NCBI GenBank assembly: GCA_024180945.1
Contig: JAKSGN010000036.1
Location: forward strand, 1,550,001-1,614,000
Length of the DNA stretch: 64,000 nucleotides
Source of the DNA: Macrophomina tecta
Lineage: Eukaryota; Ascomycota; Dothideomycetes; Botryosphaeriales; Botryosphaeriaceae
Direction of reading: 5' to 3'
Positions 34,214 through 44,821 of this stretch are shown one piece after another (within the stretch, counting starts at the first letter, position 1; each line of letters starts with the position of its first letter). The notes under the pieces were generated by a model. The model worked only from the letters and a program-made list of their open reading frames with translations. It was not told the DNA's origin and made no database searches. A program made the position numbers and the translations under genes.

Positions 34214-35179
34214 ATGTCCGCCACCTCCCCACAACACCATGATACCGCTGCAGAGAACGTTGGCCGTCCTGCCGCGGTGACACCCGGGGCCGCCGGCGGC
34301 CAACAGGCCACAACCAGCCCATTCCACGACGATCGCATCGACTCCGCCGCCACGGCAGCCGTAGCCGCGACAACAACAACAACAACAACAACAGCAACAC
34401 ATCCATCACCCTACAACCCCCATGATGACAACGCCGCCGGCGACGCTGAAACCCTCGCCTATCCGCCCCTCCTCGACCCCTCGCAACCGCTTCTCCCGCC
34501 CGCCAACTTCTCCCCCTTCTTCACCCTCGTTGAAGACGCCACGACGACCGAGCACCACCACCCGTCCGTGCACTACGTCTTCTCGGACGACGACCCAGAC
34601 CTGCACACCGCCGTCTTCATGCGCGCCCTTGGCGACACAGCCGCCGCCTCGCCCTCCGCACACAAACATCCGCACGACGACGACGCCAACAACGTCGCCG
34701 TGCTCGACATCCTCCCTCCGCCCGCCCCCGGCGTCCGCGAGCGCTTCGTCGTCGTCGACCTGACGCCCGATGGCCAGGGCGTCGCGGGCGCCACGAGCCT
34801 GAGCCGCGACTGGCAGGTCGTCGGCACGGCTATCGCACCGGCGCCGTCGTTTGCCGAGGACAGCGCGGACGAGGCGGCTGGCGGGGGCGCGCTGATGTTG
34901 CGGGTCGAGGGGACGGAGATAGCGAGCGGGAAAGCGGTCGGGAAAGATGAGGACGAGGAAGTGGCGCTGGCGCTGGCCGAGGCACGGAAGACCGCCGAGG
35001 GCGATCTGGTTGGCGGGGTGGAGGACTTGTTGCAGAGGTTCGACGGCGGCGTCGACATCCTGAACAAGGTCGTCGGGCCGGACGTCGAGGTTTTGGTCGG
35101 TGCCGAGAGGACCGCTACTGCTACAGCTTCTGCAGGTGAAGAGCCGGGGCGAGCGGGCGGTGATGGAGCTCAGTCTTGA
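34214..35179 (+). CDS. conserved fungal protein of unknown function, acidic C-terminus
   Basis: Single exon of 321 residues from ATG 34214. The N-terminus is low complexity, with a poly-Thr run encoded by an ACA/CAA repeat at about 34371-34392. A conserved-looking core begins at about residue 95: PANFSPFFTLVED, then HHPSVHYVFSDDDPDLHTA, VRERFVVVDL, SLSRDWQVVGTAI and ALMLRVEGTE. The C-terminus is charged (KDEDEEVALALAEARKTAEG) with a possible helix. The core pattern recurs in uncharacterised ascomycete proteins as far as I recall, with no known role; no signal peptide or membrane span is visible. Confidence 0.7.
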   Translation: MSATSPQHHDTAAENVGRPAAVTPGAAGGQQATTSPFHDDRIDSAATAAVAATTTTTTTTATHPSPYNPHDDNAAGDAETLAYPPLLDPSQPLLPPANFSPFFTLVEDATTTEHHHPSVHYVFSDDDPDLHTAVFMRALGDTAAASPSAHKHPHDDDANNVAVLDILPPPAPGVRERFVVVDLTPDGQGVAGATSLSRDWQVVGTAIAPAPSFAEDSADEAAGGGALMLRVEGTEIASGKAVGKDEDEEVALALAEARKTAEGDLVGGVEDLLQRFDGGVDILNKVVGPDVEVLVGAERTATATASAGEEPGRAGGDGAQS

Positions 35180-36480
35180 TCTGTCGTGGGTTGTTGATGG
35201 GTTTATGTGTAATGTATTGGGAACGACGTCTTTTTGTTCGGAGTTTTGCGGGATAGAGGACGGTCTGCTTTGGGTTATTTCGGGCGCTATTGCGGAGGAT
35301 TGGGGGTCCTGTGCATTGGAGTATTCCTGGAGTGCTTCAGAAGCAGGGGCACATTTGGTTCACGACATGAAAGACGGGGATATGGCGACATAGCGTTTAG
35401 AGATATACATCATCCTTTCTAGTCAATACTACAGGGGGGTTTAAACTCTCAGCCAGCTTTCCCGTGCAGTCCTTGTTGAGTCGAAACGCGCAAGGTCGTC
35501 GGCCTGCTCGAAGCTGTCTGCGGCACAGGTTGGTGTCCAGGTGGAGGTGATTCGGTTTCTCACAATTTAGGAACATTGTCAGCTAGTGACCCTCGAACTG
35601 TGCATCTTGGCGTGGTATTAGGATCTCGGAATTAACCGGCATATGTGGGTGTTTGATGGGGCTCTATATGGTGATGGACACCCGGGTTGCGATGTAGGGG
35701 ACGGACCAGCATTCAGGCGTCGACGCGCTCGATCCCATCACACACGCAGCAGCCAACTAGCATAGATAACTATTGTTCCCTGAGTCAATCTTCAGGAGAT
35801 ACATGAACTTTCTGCGATGACGCAGCCCACGGATTGCGAGCTCCAGCTCCAAAACCCGGCACCGAGTTTATGGTCTTTTATCCAGATGTGTGCGGCAAAC
35901 TCTGGTTGGCTTAAAAGTAAACCACTTCGGCCTCTAGCGTGGCTGTGTAGTGGCTGAAATTCGTTCGACCTGGGTCCCAAGTAAGCTTAAAAGTATCACA
36001 CGGCACTTGATGCCAACCTGGCAAAGCGCCGGCGGGAGAAAACCGCCTCTTCCAACTAGCCTAATCTAGTTCCCACTTCGTGATTTGTTCGTCTGTCTCA
36101 AAGATTGTGCAGACCTCTTTTCCAGTTCGCTCGACGTTTCCCATACTTGGCTGGCTGTAACCGTGATGCGCAGTCTTCGAGCTGGTGGGAACATCGGCAG
36201 AGCGTTCTCCCGAGGCCATGATCGAAATGACACCATCCGTCGCACTTGAAAAACCTGATCAATAAGGGGCAAAGAGATCAAGCAGCTCATGCTCGAGCAT
36301 GGCTTCGCACTTGTCATTACTTGAGAAATATTTACATAGGGTACCGTCAAGGAGGTCACTCTCCCCTTCCCGGCCTCATGCCACTTGTCATTACAATCCG
36401 TGAGCCCGATGCTCGGGTATCCTCAGAGAAACAGGAACAAACAGATACGTCCACGCCCACTCATTTCCCGCACCATTCGC
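35180..36480. other. convergent intergenic region, 1.3 kb
   Basis: Between the stops of two converging genes. No coding features, RNA gene or repeat recognised. Confidence 0.45.
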
Positions 36481-37629
36481 TCAGATAGCGTATCCAGCGT
36501 ACGTGGGGTAAGTGATGTAGTCCCACGAGACACTCTTCTGCAGCAACTGGTAGTCGAAGCCGTCGCTGCCAGCGCTGACATACAGGAACTTGGTGAAGGG
36601 CCGCGAGGCGTGGTAGGTGAACGGCGTGCCGGCCGGAATGAACACAACATCGCCCTGGATCAGGCTGATCTCATCATAGCCGTCGAGCGCGACGACGAGC
36701 TCGCCCTCCTCGAGCTGGAAGGCCAGGTGCTGGGTGAGGTTCTGCCGGGAGGCGGTCTGGTTGGCAAGCAGGGGGCTCATGGTGACGGTGCCCATGGTGA
36801 AGTTGCCGGCGCTCTGGGCGCCGGTGACGAGCGGCTGCACGACGCGGTAGACGCCGTCGTCGGCGTTCAGGTACTTGGGCCCGTAGCCCTTGGCGACGAA
36901 GTTGGGCGTGTGCGCGTCCTTGGCCAGCGCGTTGGCGCCGTTGTGCCACGCGCCGTTGCCGCCCGCGCTGCCGTTGACGAAGTCCCGGCGCGGGCTGAAG
37001 TCGAGCTGCGCGTACACGTCGAAGGACTCGAGCGCCGAGATGAGGCTGGAGGACGAGCCCGCGCCCGAGGCGGAGCTGTTGGACGCTGCAGGCACGTAGG
37101 CGGAGCCGGTCGACGAGTTGTAGGAGCCGTCGCCGATGGCGATGAAGAGCTCTTCGAAGCCGCCCGGCTGGATCACGCCAGTCAGCTGGGTGTCCGGGTC
37201 GGTGATCTGGAAGGAATGGATGGTGTTGTGGGGGACGGCGCCGTAGTCGCCCTGGGTGAGGATGCGGGCCTGCTCGCCGGTGGCATTGGTCTTGGCCCAG
37301 AGCTGGATGCGGCCCTTGGTGCAGTAAAAGTTCTCGTAGTGCGCCTTGTGGATGTGCGGGAGCACGCCGAGCTCGGTCGAGTCGGGCGCGTTGGTCTGCA
37401 TCAGAGTGAAGGCGCCGTCAGACGAGTTGCCGGTGACGGAGAAACGGTAGATCTGCTGGCCCACGGCCACAGCCTGGCCGGCGAACTTGGGCAGCACATA
37501 GGGGCGCAGGGACTGCGGCGCCTCGTCCACGACCAGGCTGCTGCTGGCGGCGGCGGCACGGGCAGCGGGCGCAGCTGAGCCAACAGCAATCAGGGAGGAC
37601 AGGGCTCCAGCAAAGGCAGCAGACTTCAT
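36481..37629 (-). CDS. secreted quercetin 2,3-dioxygenase (bicupin)
   Basis: Single exon of 382 residues from ATG 37629. A signal peptide (MKSAAFAGALSSLIAVGSA) precedes two cupin domains. The metal site matches the fungal copper quercetinases: PHIHKAHYENFYC supplies His92, His94 and Glu99 in the H-x-H-x4-E spacing, and NTIHSFQI supplies His138. The second cupin has AFQLEEGELVVALDGYDE and GDVVFIPAGTPFTYHA. A Ser/Ala/Gly-rich linker (about residues 185-205) joins the halves, as in Aspergillus japonicus quercetinase. The enzyme splits the flavonol ring with dioxygen, releasing carbon monoxide and a depside. Several N-glycosylation sequons (NSS, NAT, NQT) agree with secretion. Its divergent neighbour is a secreted beta-glucosidase. 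Confidence 0.92.
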   Translation of the reverse strand: MKSAAFAGALSSLIAVGSAAPAARAAAASSSLVVDEAPQSLRPYVLPKFAGQAVAVGQQIYRFSVTGNSSDGAFTLMQTNAPDSTELGVLPHIHKAHYENFYCTKGRIQLWAKTNATGEQARILTQGDYGAVPHNTIHSFQITDPDTQLTGVIQPGGFEELFIAIGDGSYNSSTGSAYVPAASNSSASGAGSSSSLISALESFDVYAQLDFSPRRDFVNGSAGGNGAWHNGANALAKDAHTPNFVAKGYGPKYLNADDGVYRVVQPLVTGAQSAGNFTMGTVTMSPLLANQTASRQNLTQHLAFQLEEGELVVALDGYDEISLIQGDVVFIPAGTPFTYHASRPFTKFLYVSAGSDGFDYQLLQKSVSWDYITYPTYAGYAI

Positions 37630-38813
37630 GGTGACTGAGCAGGTGGGAAGCATGCACAATGAAGGAAGACGGGGTCGAGCAATGGAGGGACGACGGGAAT
37701 TAAACACTTGACGGCCGATCCACCAGGCTGAAAGGAGAGAGGATGGCGCAAGAACGGAGGGCAAGCATGGCAGGTGAAGCCTTTATATTCGGGAAATCCG
37801 GCTTGGCTGAGGGGGAGACATCGCAGCGGGTCACTGGAGTTGGCGAGGGAGCTTACCGTAGAGAGCAGCTCAACCTGAGCAGAGTCCGATCGGGAGCCCA
37901 GGCCCTACGGCCCCACGGGCACTACGTCCTGAGGACGGATGTGCGAGTCGGGAGGCGAGCTCTGGAGCTTTCGAGCATGGATGCACACCTACGCAAGTGG
38001 AGGGACGGCGTGCTTGGCCACGGCGAGGCGGCGGCCGCTATAGCGGTGGACAGCCTCGCGCCGAAATGAGACCGCCCGATGACGGCACATGGATGAGGAA
38101 GCGGCTGGATGGATGGTTAAGGTAGCCAAGCTTTCTGCAGAAAGTTCAGATCCGCCGGGGTCCGGTCAGGGAGTTGGGGGAGTGCACGAGGAAAGAAGAG
38201 CAGCCGCAGGGTCGGACAGAGCCTTACGCCGAGCTCCGAAAAGGTGCGGCAAGGCAGGGGCGCAGGCCGGGCGGTGCGTTCGGGAGGACTCAAGCTTTAT
38301 GGCTTAGCGCCACTGTCCAGCCGGCCGATAGGGCTGCTCGCCGCCTCGAGCAAAAGGCACAGCCGCGCAACCTGCTGCCCTCCGTCCTGCTCGTGCTCCT
38401 CCTGCCAGCTGCACCTGCCCTGACCGTCGCCCAGAAGCAGGCCTGTCCGCTGCCAATCACTCCCCCGATCTCGCTCGCGGCGTGTCCGGACTAAGCCTTT
38501 GCCCGCCTCGCTCGCTTCTGAGCCTCAGACCTGCGATGCCGCGTGTGCATCACTGCCTTGCACGGCCCAGAGCCAGTGATCGCCGGTTTGATTGGCTGTT
38601 GTATGGGATATCCCGAGCATATACGCAAGCATCGCATCTCTGTGTCAAGCGCATCCCGGCTTGACCGCCGCGTCGCTCTGATTAGCCACCATGTTGGATC
38701 ATCGTATGAATAGCGAGCTCTTCTCCCGTACATAGCCTAATCTTCCACTCCTCAGTCTGTATCGCTTATTCGACAGCCATTCTTGACTTCGTGACCGCGT
38801 TTCTTTTCCGAAC
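37630..38813. promoter_or_regulatory. shared divergent promoter, quercetinase / beta-glucosidase
   Basis: 1.18 kb between divergent ATGs of two secreted enzymes. A TATA box for the quercetinase lies at 37781. Frames here are short and without recognisable content. Confidence 0.55.
37781..37787 (-). promoter_or_regulatory. TATA box of the quercetinase gene
   Basis: TATAAAG on the minus strand, about 155 bases upstream of the ATG at 37629. Confidence 0.5.
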
Positions 38814-41331
38814 ATGAGAGCTTTCACCGCTTTCGGTGTTGCTTCAACGCTCGTTTCGAGCAGCTACGCCGCTTCCAATTCGTCCGCTTCCGCCTCCATC
38901 CTGTCTTCCGGTAAAGGCAAGTTTTGTTCCATGAAGGCTCCAGCTATTTTGTTCAGCACCCTCATACCTACTGCGCACAGTGCAGCTTGGCAACTTCGAA
39001 GCGGCATACGAGAAAGCCAAAGCCCTGGTTGCCGGTCTGAGCAACACCGAAAAAATTTCCATCATCACCGGCGGCGACGCTACTGGCACCAACGTTACCT
39101 GGACCGCCCTTGAGAACAAGGATGGTGCCAGCGGCATCAACTACCAGTACTATGTCTCCGGATTCAGCATGGACAACGCCCTGGCCATGACCTGGGATAG
39201 GGACTACTTCGAGCAGCAGAACAAGGCCCTCGGCCGCGAGTTCTATCTGACCGGCTACAATCTCATCAACGGCCCCGAATGTGGTCCCCTTGGCCGAACG
39301 CCTTGGGGTGGTCGCCAGGCTGAGGCCTACAGCCCTGACCGTGAGTGCCTCCGAGGAAAGTAAACCGACAACCGCGGGCTAACATGGCTCCCAGCCTACC
39401 TCTCCGGTGCCGTCATGTCCAAGGCTATCGCTGCAATGAACGCCGCGGGTGTCGTCGCCGGCGGCAGGCATTTCCTCCTGAACGAACAGGAGACGAACCG
39501 TTCCTCCAGCATCTCGGCCACCACGACCAGCGTCTACACGTCCAATGCCGATGATAAGACGATCCACGAGCTCTACCTCTGGCCCTTCCAGGAGGGTGTC
39601 AAGGCTGGCATGGCCGCTGTCATGTGCGCCATGACTCGTGTTAACGGTACCCTCTCCTGCGAGAACAGTGACTTGGTGTCCGGCCTCCTCAAGTCCGAGC
39701 TCGGCTTCCCCGGCATGGTCTTCCCAGATGTCAACTCGCAGGCGACATCGTACGGGTCGGCGAACGCCGGCCTCGACTACGGCTCAAGCTCTTACTGGAC
39801 TTCAGACATCCTCGAAGCGGGTATTGCCAACGGCTCTTTCACTCAGGCCCGCCTGGATGACATGGCTGTCCGCAACCTGATCGGCTATTTCTATGTCGGG
39901 CTGGACGATGGCAAGCAGCCCGAGGTGGCCAGCACGACCGAGTACCGCGACGTGCGTGCCAACCACTCGGCCCTGATCCGCGAAATTGGCGCCGCCTCGC
40001 TCGTCCTACTCAAGAACAACAACACCGTTGCCGGCCAGGGTCTACCCCTGAACCGCCCTCGCACCATCAGCGTCTTCGGCGCCCACGCTGGTCCCGCCCT
40101 GGCTGGTCCCAACCAGGCTTTCTCTGTCCAGGGTACCGACGGCCCGACATACGACGGTCACCTCGCGTCCGGGAGTGGCAGTGGTGCCCTATCCTTCTCC
40201 TACCTCATCACTCCCTTCCAGAGTCTTAGCACCCGCGCCGCTGCCGACGGCAGCATGATCCGCTGGATCCTCAACGATACCTATTCCTCCTCGAGCAGCG
40301 GCGGCATGGGCGGCGGTATGGGCGGTAGTCACGGCGGTTTTCCGACCATGAGCGGCAACTCGAGCTCTAGCGGCAACGGCACCGACGGCGGCATGGGTGG
40401 CGGCGCTGCGGCAGGCGGTGCTGGCGGCGGCATCAGCATCAGCGGCCAGGGCACCGCCGTCACCCCGGGCATCGAGGCCTACGCCGAGGACAGCGAGGTA
40501 TGCCTCGTCTTCCTCAACTCTTTCTCGGGCGAGGGCGGCGACCGCGAGGAGCTCTACAACGCCGACCAGGACACGCTCGTCTCCACGGTCGCCTCCAGCT
40601 GCAACAACACCATCGTCGTCATCAATACCGTCGGCCCGCGCCTGGTCGACGCGTGGATCGAGAACGAGAATGTCACCTCGGTCCTCTACGGTGGCCTGCT
40701 CGGCCAGGAGTCCGGCAACGCCATCGCCGACGTGCTGTACGGCGACGTCAACCCGTCGGGCAAGCTGATCAACACGATCGCCAAGAACGAGACCGACTAC
40801 CCCGTCTCCATCTGCTACACCGAGGTCTGCGACTTCTCCGAGGGCATCTACATCGATTACCGCCACTTCGACAAGTTCAACGTGACCCCGCGCTACCCCT
40901 TCGGCCACGGCCTGTCCTACACAACCTTCGCATTCGGCGCCGTCGCCGCGCAGAAGACCGACGAATCCGCGCTCGCCTCGGCGTACCCGACCGGCCCGCT
41001 CGCCGTCGGCGGCAAGACGGATCTCTTCGACGAGGTCATCGCCGTCACCACGTCCGTCACCAACACTGGCGACGTCGACGGCGCAGAGGTCGCGCAGCTG
41101 TACGTCGCCTACCCGGCCGCCGCCGACCAGCCCGTGCGCCAGCTGCGCGGCTTCGAGAAGGTCAAGCTGGCCAAGGGCGAGAAGAAGGAGGTCACTTTCA
41201 GCGTCCGCAGGAAGGACGTCTCCTACTGGGACACCGCCGCCCAGGAGTGGGCCATCGGCCCCGGCACGTACACCTTCTCCGTCGGCGCCAGCTCGCGCGA
41301 CCTAAAGGGCGAGGCCACCGTCACAATCTGA
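38814..41331 (+). CDS. secreted GH3 beta-glucosidase
   Basis: Three exons, 38814-38910, 38981-39340 and 39395-41331, total 798 codons including stop (797 residues). A signal peptide (MRAFTAFGVASTLVSSSYAA) starts it. The GH3 barrel shows GVVAGGRHFLLNEQETNRSS (family K/R-H-x-x-x-N-E block) and MVFPDVNSQATSYGSANAGL, where Asp of FPDV sits at the nucleophile position normally seen as SDW. The C-terminal sandwich has GAASLVLLKNNNTV, PSGKLINTI and RYPFGHGLSYTTF, and a fibronectin-III-like end (VTNTGDVDGAEVAQLYV). A Gly/Met/Ser-rich insertion (about residues 470-520) separates domains. It should remove terminal beta-linked glucose outside the cell. The FPDV variant belongs to a known subgroup of Aspergillus-type GH3 enzymes as I recall it. 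Confidence 0.92.
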
Positions 41332-43408
41332 GTGGAGCTGTAAATGAGCGGTATAGAACTCCCGGGGTTGGTGGCGCGACGTCTGTAGATACACGGTTTA
41401 GGGTGGCATTTTTATGTGTATTTTTGTAGTCTACTTCATGTGTATGTATATATTCAGTCCTATATTTGCGGTAAAGATTGGCAACGGCAGGGGCTCCCCT
41501 TGCTGCGAGTGTTTCGGTGTTTCGGGCGAACATGCGCGATCCACCCAAAGCGCCTTCCTGAAGAGGAAATCGGAGGAAACGATACAATCGGAGCTCGGCT
41601 TTTCCGAGCGGCATCGAAACCGAGGCGAGTGTTTTGCATCTCGGCATGACGTTTCCTCGCAAGGGTGGCGCCGTGGTTTGACGGGCCCGGGATGGGGCGG
41701 GCGGCAGTCGGTGTCGGATCGGGATCCCCCACCCCCCTGGAATGGATTGAAAGATAGGGATCCGTAGTCCTGCCGCATGACGCTGTTGACTATTGCTATG
41801 CGGGCTTGGGGGGCAACAAGATTGTCCTATTCTCGTTTTTTACGGAGTTAAAGCAGACGTCTGGGTGCAACTGTTCAGGGATGTCCAGGATATTACCGTC
41901 CGGCCTACTGCTGCAACTCCCTATGTGTACATGTGAGTCATCCCTATGCGTTTGAAGACTTCAGGCCTGAGATATCCGAGAAGACATATCCCCTCGACAT
42001 GCGGGGGCATCCAAGAAGTCCGCGCGCCAAAAGAGTTTGTGGCGCAATGGGGGAAGTCAGATGCGGTTTCCTTACTAGCAAGGCCGTGGACGAGCACCCA
42101 GATGTAGAACAGTAACAATCTGCAATCATCTCTTGGACGCGCGAAGAGCAGCGACAGGAGCCGAGGCGGAGGTATGCATGGTGTGGTGCTTGATTTTGCG
42201 CCCGATAAAGCAAATGCGGCAGTCGGATGAGCACAGCAGGAGGCAAAGGTATCGGCAGTTGCCAAAAAGCCTTCAGCGCAAGGTGCCAGCAAGGGCGTCT
42301 GCCCGTTTGCATCCAGAATATCGAGCTGGTATCTGGCAAGATCCGCTGGGTACTGAAGCTTCGATGAGGGCCCAATTGTTCTTCGAGCAGACTGTGAAAG
42401 ATTCATGAAAGTATTTAAGTATCTCTGCAGCATATATACCAATGTTCTTTGTGTCGAGTTCAAACTTTGGGAATACGTGCCAATTTAGTATCACGCGTAC
42501 CATCTGCTCGCTGCTGCGATGCATCGAACAATATCTCCAGTGACCGAATATCATCGGAAGCTGCAGCGTGTTCAAGCTTCACGCTCATGGAGGATTGTTA
42601 CATTTAGGTTGTCAGCTCACATCTCTGCTTGTTCAGAACAGCGCTAAACTCTTGGCCACTTGTGGAGATGAAATGGTGCTGAAGAAGCACTGAATCTATT
42701 CTTGACCATCGGTGAAGCTTTTTCAGGGTATTCTCGACAGCTCGCAGAGCTCAAAGACAATCCAGCTAGCGTGCATGAAAGCAAGGATATTGGTTGCGAT
42801 ACCGACAGGGTTAGCTACGACGATTACTCTGACGCGAAGTGATGGAAGCAGAAAATGATCCTGCCGTAGTCTGTGGCGTGGAGGAAGTGGGATTTGCCAG
42901 TCCTTCTCATTGCGCGTTTCCAGGGATGGGAAAGGCCGAGGCGGACGTTGATATATTAGCACAAGGCTGACACTGACCTTCAAGGTGCAATCATTGGCAT
43001 CCGATCAGCGGATAGCAAGTCAGCCCTGCGCCAGTTGATTAGGCCTCTCAGCTTTGTAACATGGCAAGGCATAAATGGCAAATTGAACCAGTCATCCGGA
43101 CGTGGAATTCAGAGAACTCTAACGACATTTACATCCAGACGACTAATTCAACTCCCCATGCATGCCTAGTTTTGTTACGGAGGTAGATGCAAATGCCAAG
43201 TTATTTCACACAGCAGCAGTAGAACATGCACATCGTGCTCTGGGCGGTGGCCGTAAAATCAACTAAAAGCCGGAAAGCCGGTCAATTGATCCATATCCAC
43301 AGCGTGTGGGCCCGCAGAGATCGCATACACATACCATGAATCCCAAACGGAGACCAGCTCCATGCACCCAGCGCATCGAATGCGGTCTAATATACTCGGC
43401 ACCCCATC
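41332..43408. other. convergent intergenic region, 2.1 kb
   Basis: No recognisable gene. Open frames at 41921-42463 and 41431-41778 (both minus) have no conserved features. No RNA gene or transposon ends seen. Confidence 0.45.
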
Positions 43409-43954
43409 TCATGACTCCTTCTCAGCCTCCGCCTTCAATCCCTCCGCCCACATAACCAACCCATCTTGTATTAACCAGCCCGTCACCCACTTGACGACAT
43501 ACGCCATCGGCCCGTCAAAGGTCATGTAGGTGCGATAGATGCACCCTCCAGCCTCGTCGGCCACGACCTCATTGACGCGCTGCGTCCGCATCATCCAACC
43601 GGGCATCATCTTCTCCGACTGGGCCCAGCCCACTCTCCACACGCCGCGCTCGCCGCCGTCGTCCGGGGCCGACAGGATGTTGACGACCTCCATGCTGCCG
43701 CCGGGCACGGTGCGCAGCGAGCCGAAGACGCGGGCTTGGACGGTGAACTTCAGCGTCTGGCCGAGCTGGAGATTGCGGTCGTCGCTGTTGGTGGTTGTGG
43801 GTGCGGAGGAGGAGCTGCCGGTGGAGACGACGTCAGCGCGCGGAATGAAGGTGTTCCAGCGCGGCCAGGTGGTGCGGTCGAGGAGGAGGGCGAAGACTTT
43901 TTCGGGCGGGGCGGAGATTGTGGCAGAGGCGGTGGGATTGAATACGGAGGCCAT
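43409..43954 (-). CDS. SRPBCC (polyketide cyclase/START-like) fold protein
   Basis: Single exon of 181 residues from ATG 43954. The sequence opens with SATISAPPEKVFALLLDRTT, then WPRWNTFIPRADVV, the standard beginning of the SRPBCC helix-grip domain. It continues with alternating strands (LGQTLKFTVQARVFG, GVWRVGWAQSEKMMPGWMMR, CIYRTYMTFDGPMAYVVKWV) and a long C-terminal helix (LIQDGLVMWAEGLKAEAEKE). These domains bind hydrophobic ligands, and some act as cyclases, but without neighbours from a pathway no ligand can be proposed. There is no signal peptide, so it is probably cytosolic. An upstream in-frame extension exists but lacks a convincing ATG. Confidence 0.82.
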   Translation of the reverse strand: MASVFNPTASATISAPPEKVFALLLDRTTWPRWNTFIPRADVVSTGSSSSAPTTTNSDDRNLQLGQTLKFTVQARVFGSLRTVPGGSMEVVNILSAPDDGGERGVWRVGWAQSEKMMPGWMMRTQRVNEVVADEAGGCIYRTYMTFDGPMAYVVKWVTGWLIQDGLVMWAEGLKAEAEKES

Positions 43955-44365
43955 TGCTTCGGGCGGCGGGCGAGGAAGGGCGGGTGGGAATGCTGGGTGT
44001 GGTGTGTGGAGCTGGAGCTGGAGCTGTCGGAGCGGTTGGAGCCTTCCCCGGATCGCCGGGTAATTTGTAGTTGGGTGCCGCCGCTGCTCTTCCACTGACA
44101 CCACTACCAACCTCGTCCACTGCCTCGACCAGCCATGTAACCGACCGACAATGGCAAGCATCTCCTTGAAAGGTCTGGACAATGGCGCTCACCTCATATT
44201 AGCCCAGCACCATTCAAACGCAGTCGGTCGCGAGCAAAGGCGAGGTGGTCGTACCGCAACAGCGGCGGCAAAGCTCGAGAGTTCCACATTCCTCCACCGG
44301 AATATACACAGCCGGTCGTACACGTATATTTACAGAGAAATCTTCAACCCCTATCCCGCTCCTTC
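43955..44365. other. intergenic, 411 bases
   Basis: SRPBCC promoter and the 3' end of the secreted-protein gene, both minus strand. Nothing else recognised. Confidence 0.5.
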
Positions 44366-44821
44366 TTACACCTCAGAGCAGCCATCCGGGTATCCGCTTC
44401 CGTTGTTGCTGTACGCGCCCAGAGCGTTGCAGTAGTAGATGGTCTTGTTGCCCTGGTCGTACGCGAAGTAAAGCGTACCCGCGATCTCGCCGTTCTCCTG
44501 CCAGGCTTCCGTCTGTTCCTGGTCAGTAACCATGGCGCATATACGCAGAGAACGCAGAACACTCACAGCGATGTAGGGTACTCCGCTCAGCTCGCCGCAC
44601 GGGCCACTCGCCATGTTGGCCGCGCTCTTGTCCTGAGGCTCTTTGTTCCTAGCCTTGAAAGCGAACTGTTTCAGATCTTCGGTGACGCTGATCAGCTCCG
44701 CCGTCGCGCCGTCGTTGGGGCACGAGATGCCCGTGGCCGGGAACCACTCGTACGTGATATCGGACGCCGACTGCGCAGAGGCGGCAGCCGCGAAGAGGAG
44801 AGCGATGGCAGCGGTCTTCAT
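44366..44821 (-). CDS. small secreted protein with four Cys, effector-like
   Basis: Two exons, 44821-44567 and 44518-44366, give about 135 residues. A strong signal peptide (MKTAAIALLFAAAASAQS) is followed by DITYEWFPATGISCPNDG, SGPCGELSGVPYIA, TLYFAYDQGNKTIYYC and YPDGCSEV. The mature protein has four Cys, enough for two disulfides. I do not recognise the family; size, secretion and Cys content are those of fungal small secreted proteins, which include effectors, but that role is speculation. The 48-nt intron (44519-44566, GTGAGT to GACCAG) is a multiple of three and has no stop, so an unspliced product would gain 16 residues and a fifth Cys. Confidence 0.78.
   Translation of the reverse strand: MKTAAIALLFAAAASAQSASDITYEWFPATGISCPNDGATAELISVTEDLKQFAFKARNKEPQDKSAANMASGPCGELSGVPYIAVSVLRSLRICAMVTDQEQTEAWQENGEIAGTLYFAYDQGNKTIYYCNALGAYSNNGSGYPDGCSEV

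Noticed and set aside
36385..37578. 397-codon plus-strand open frame
   Set aside because: Exactly antisense to the quercetinase gene, which has full metal ligands and a signal peptide; the antisense frame has no family features.
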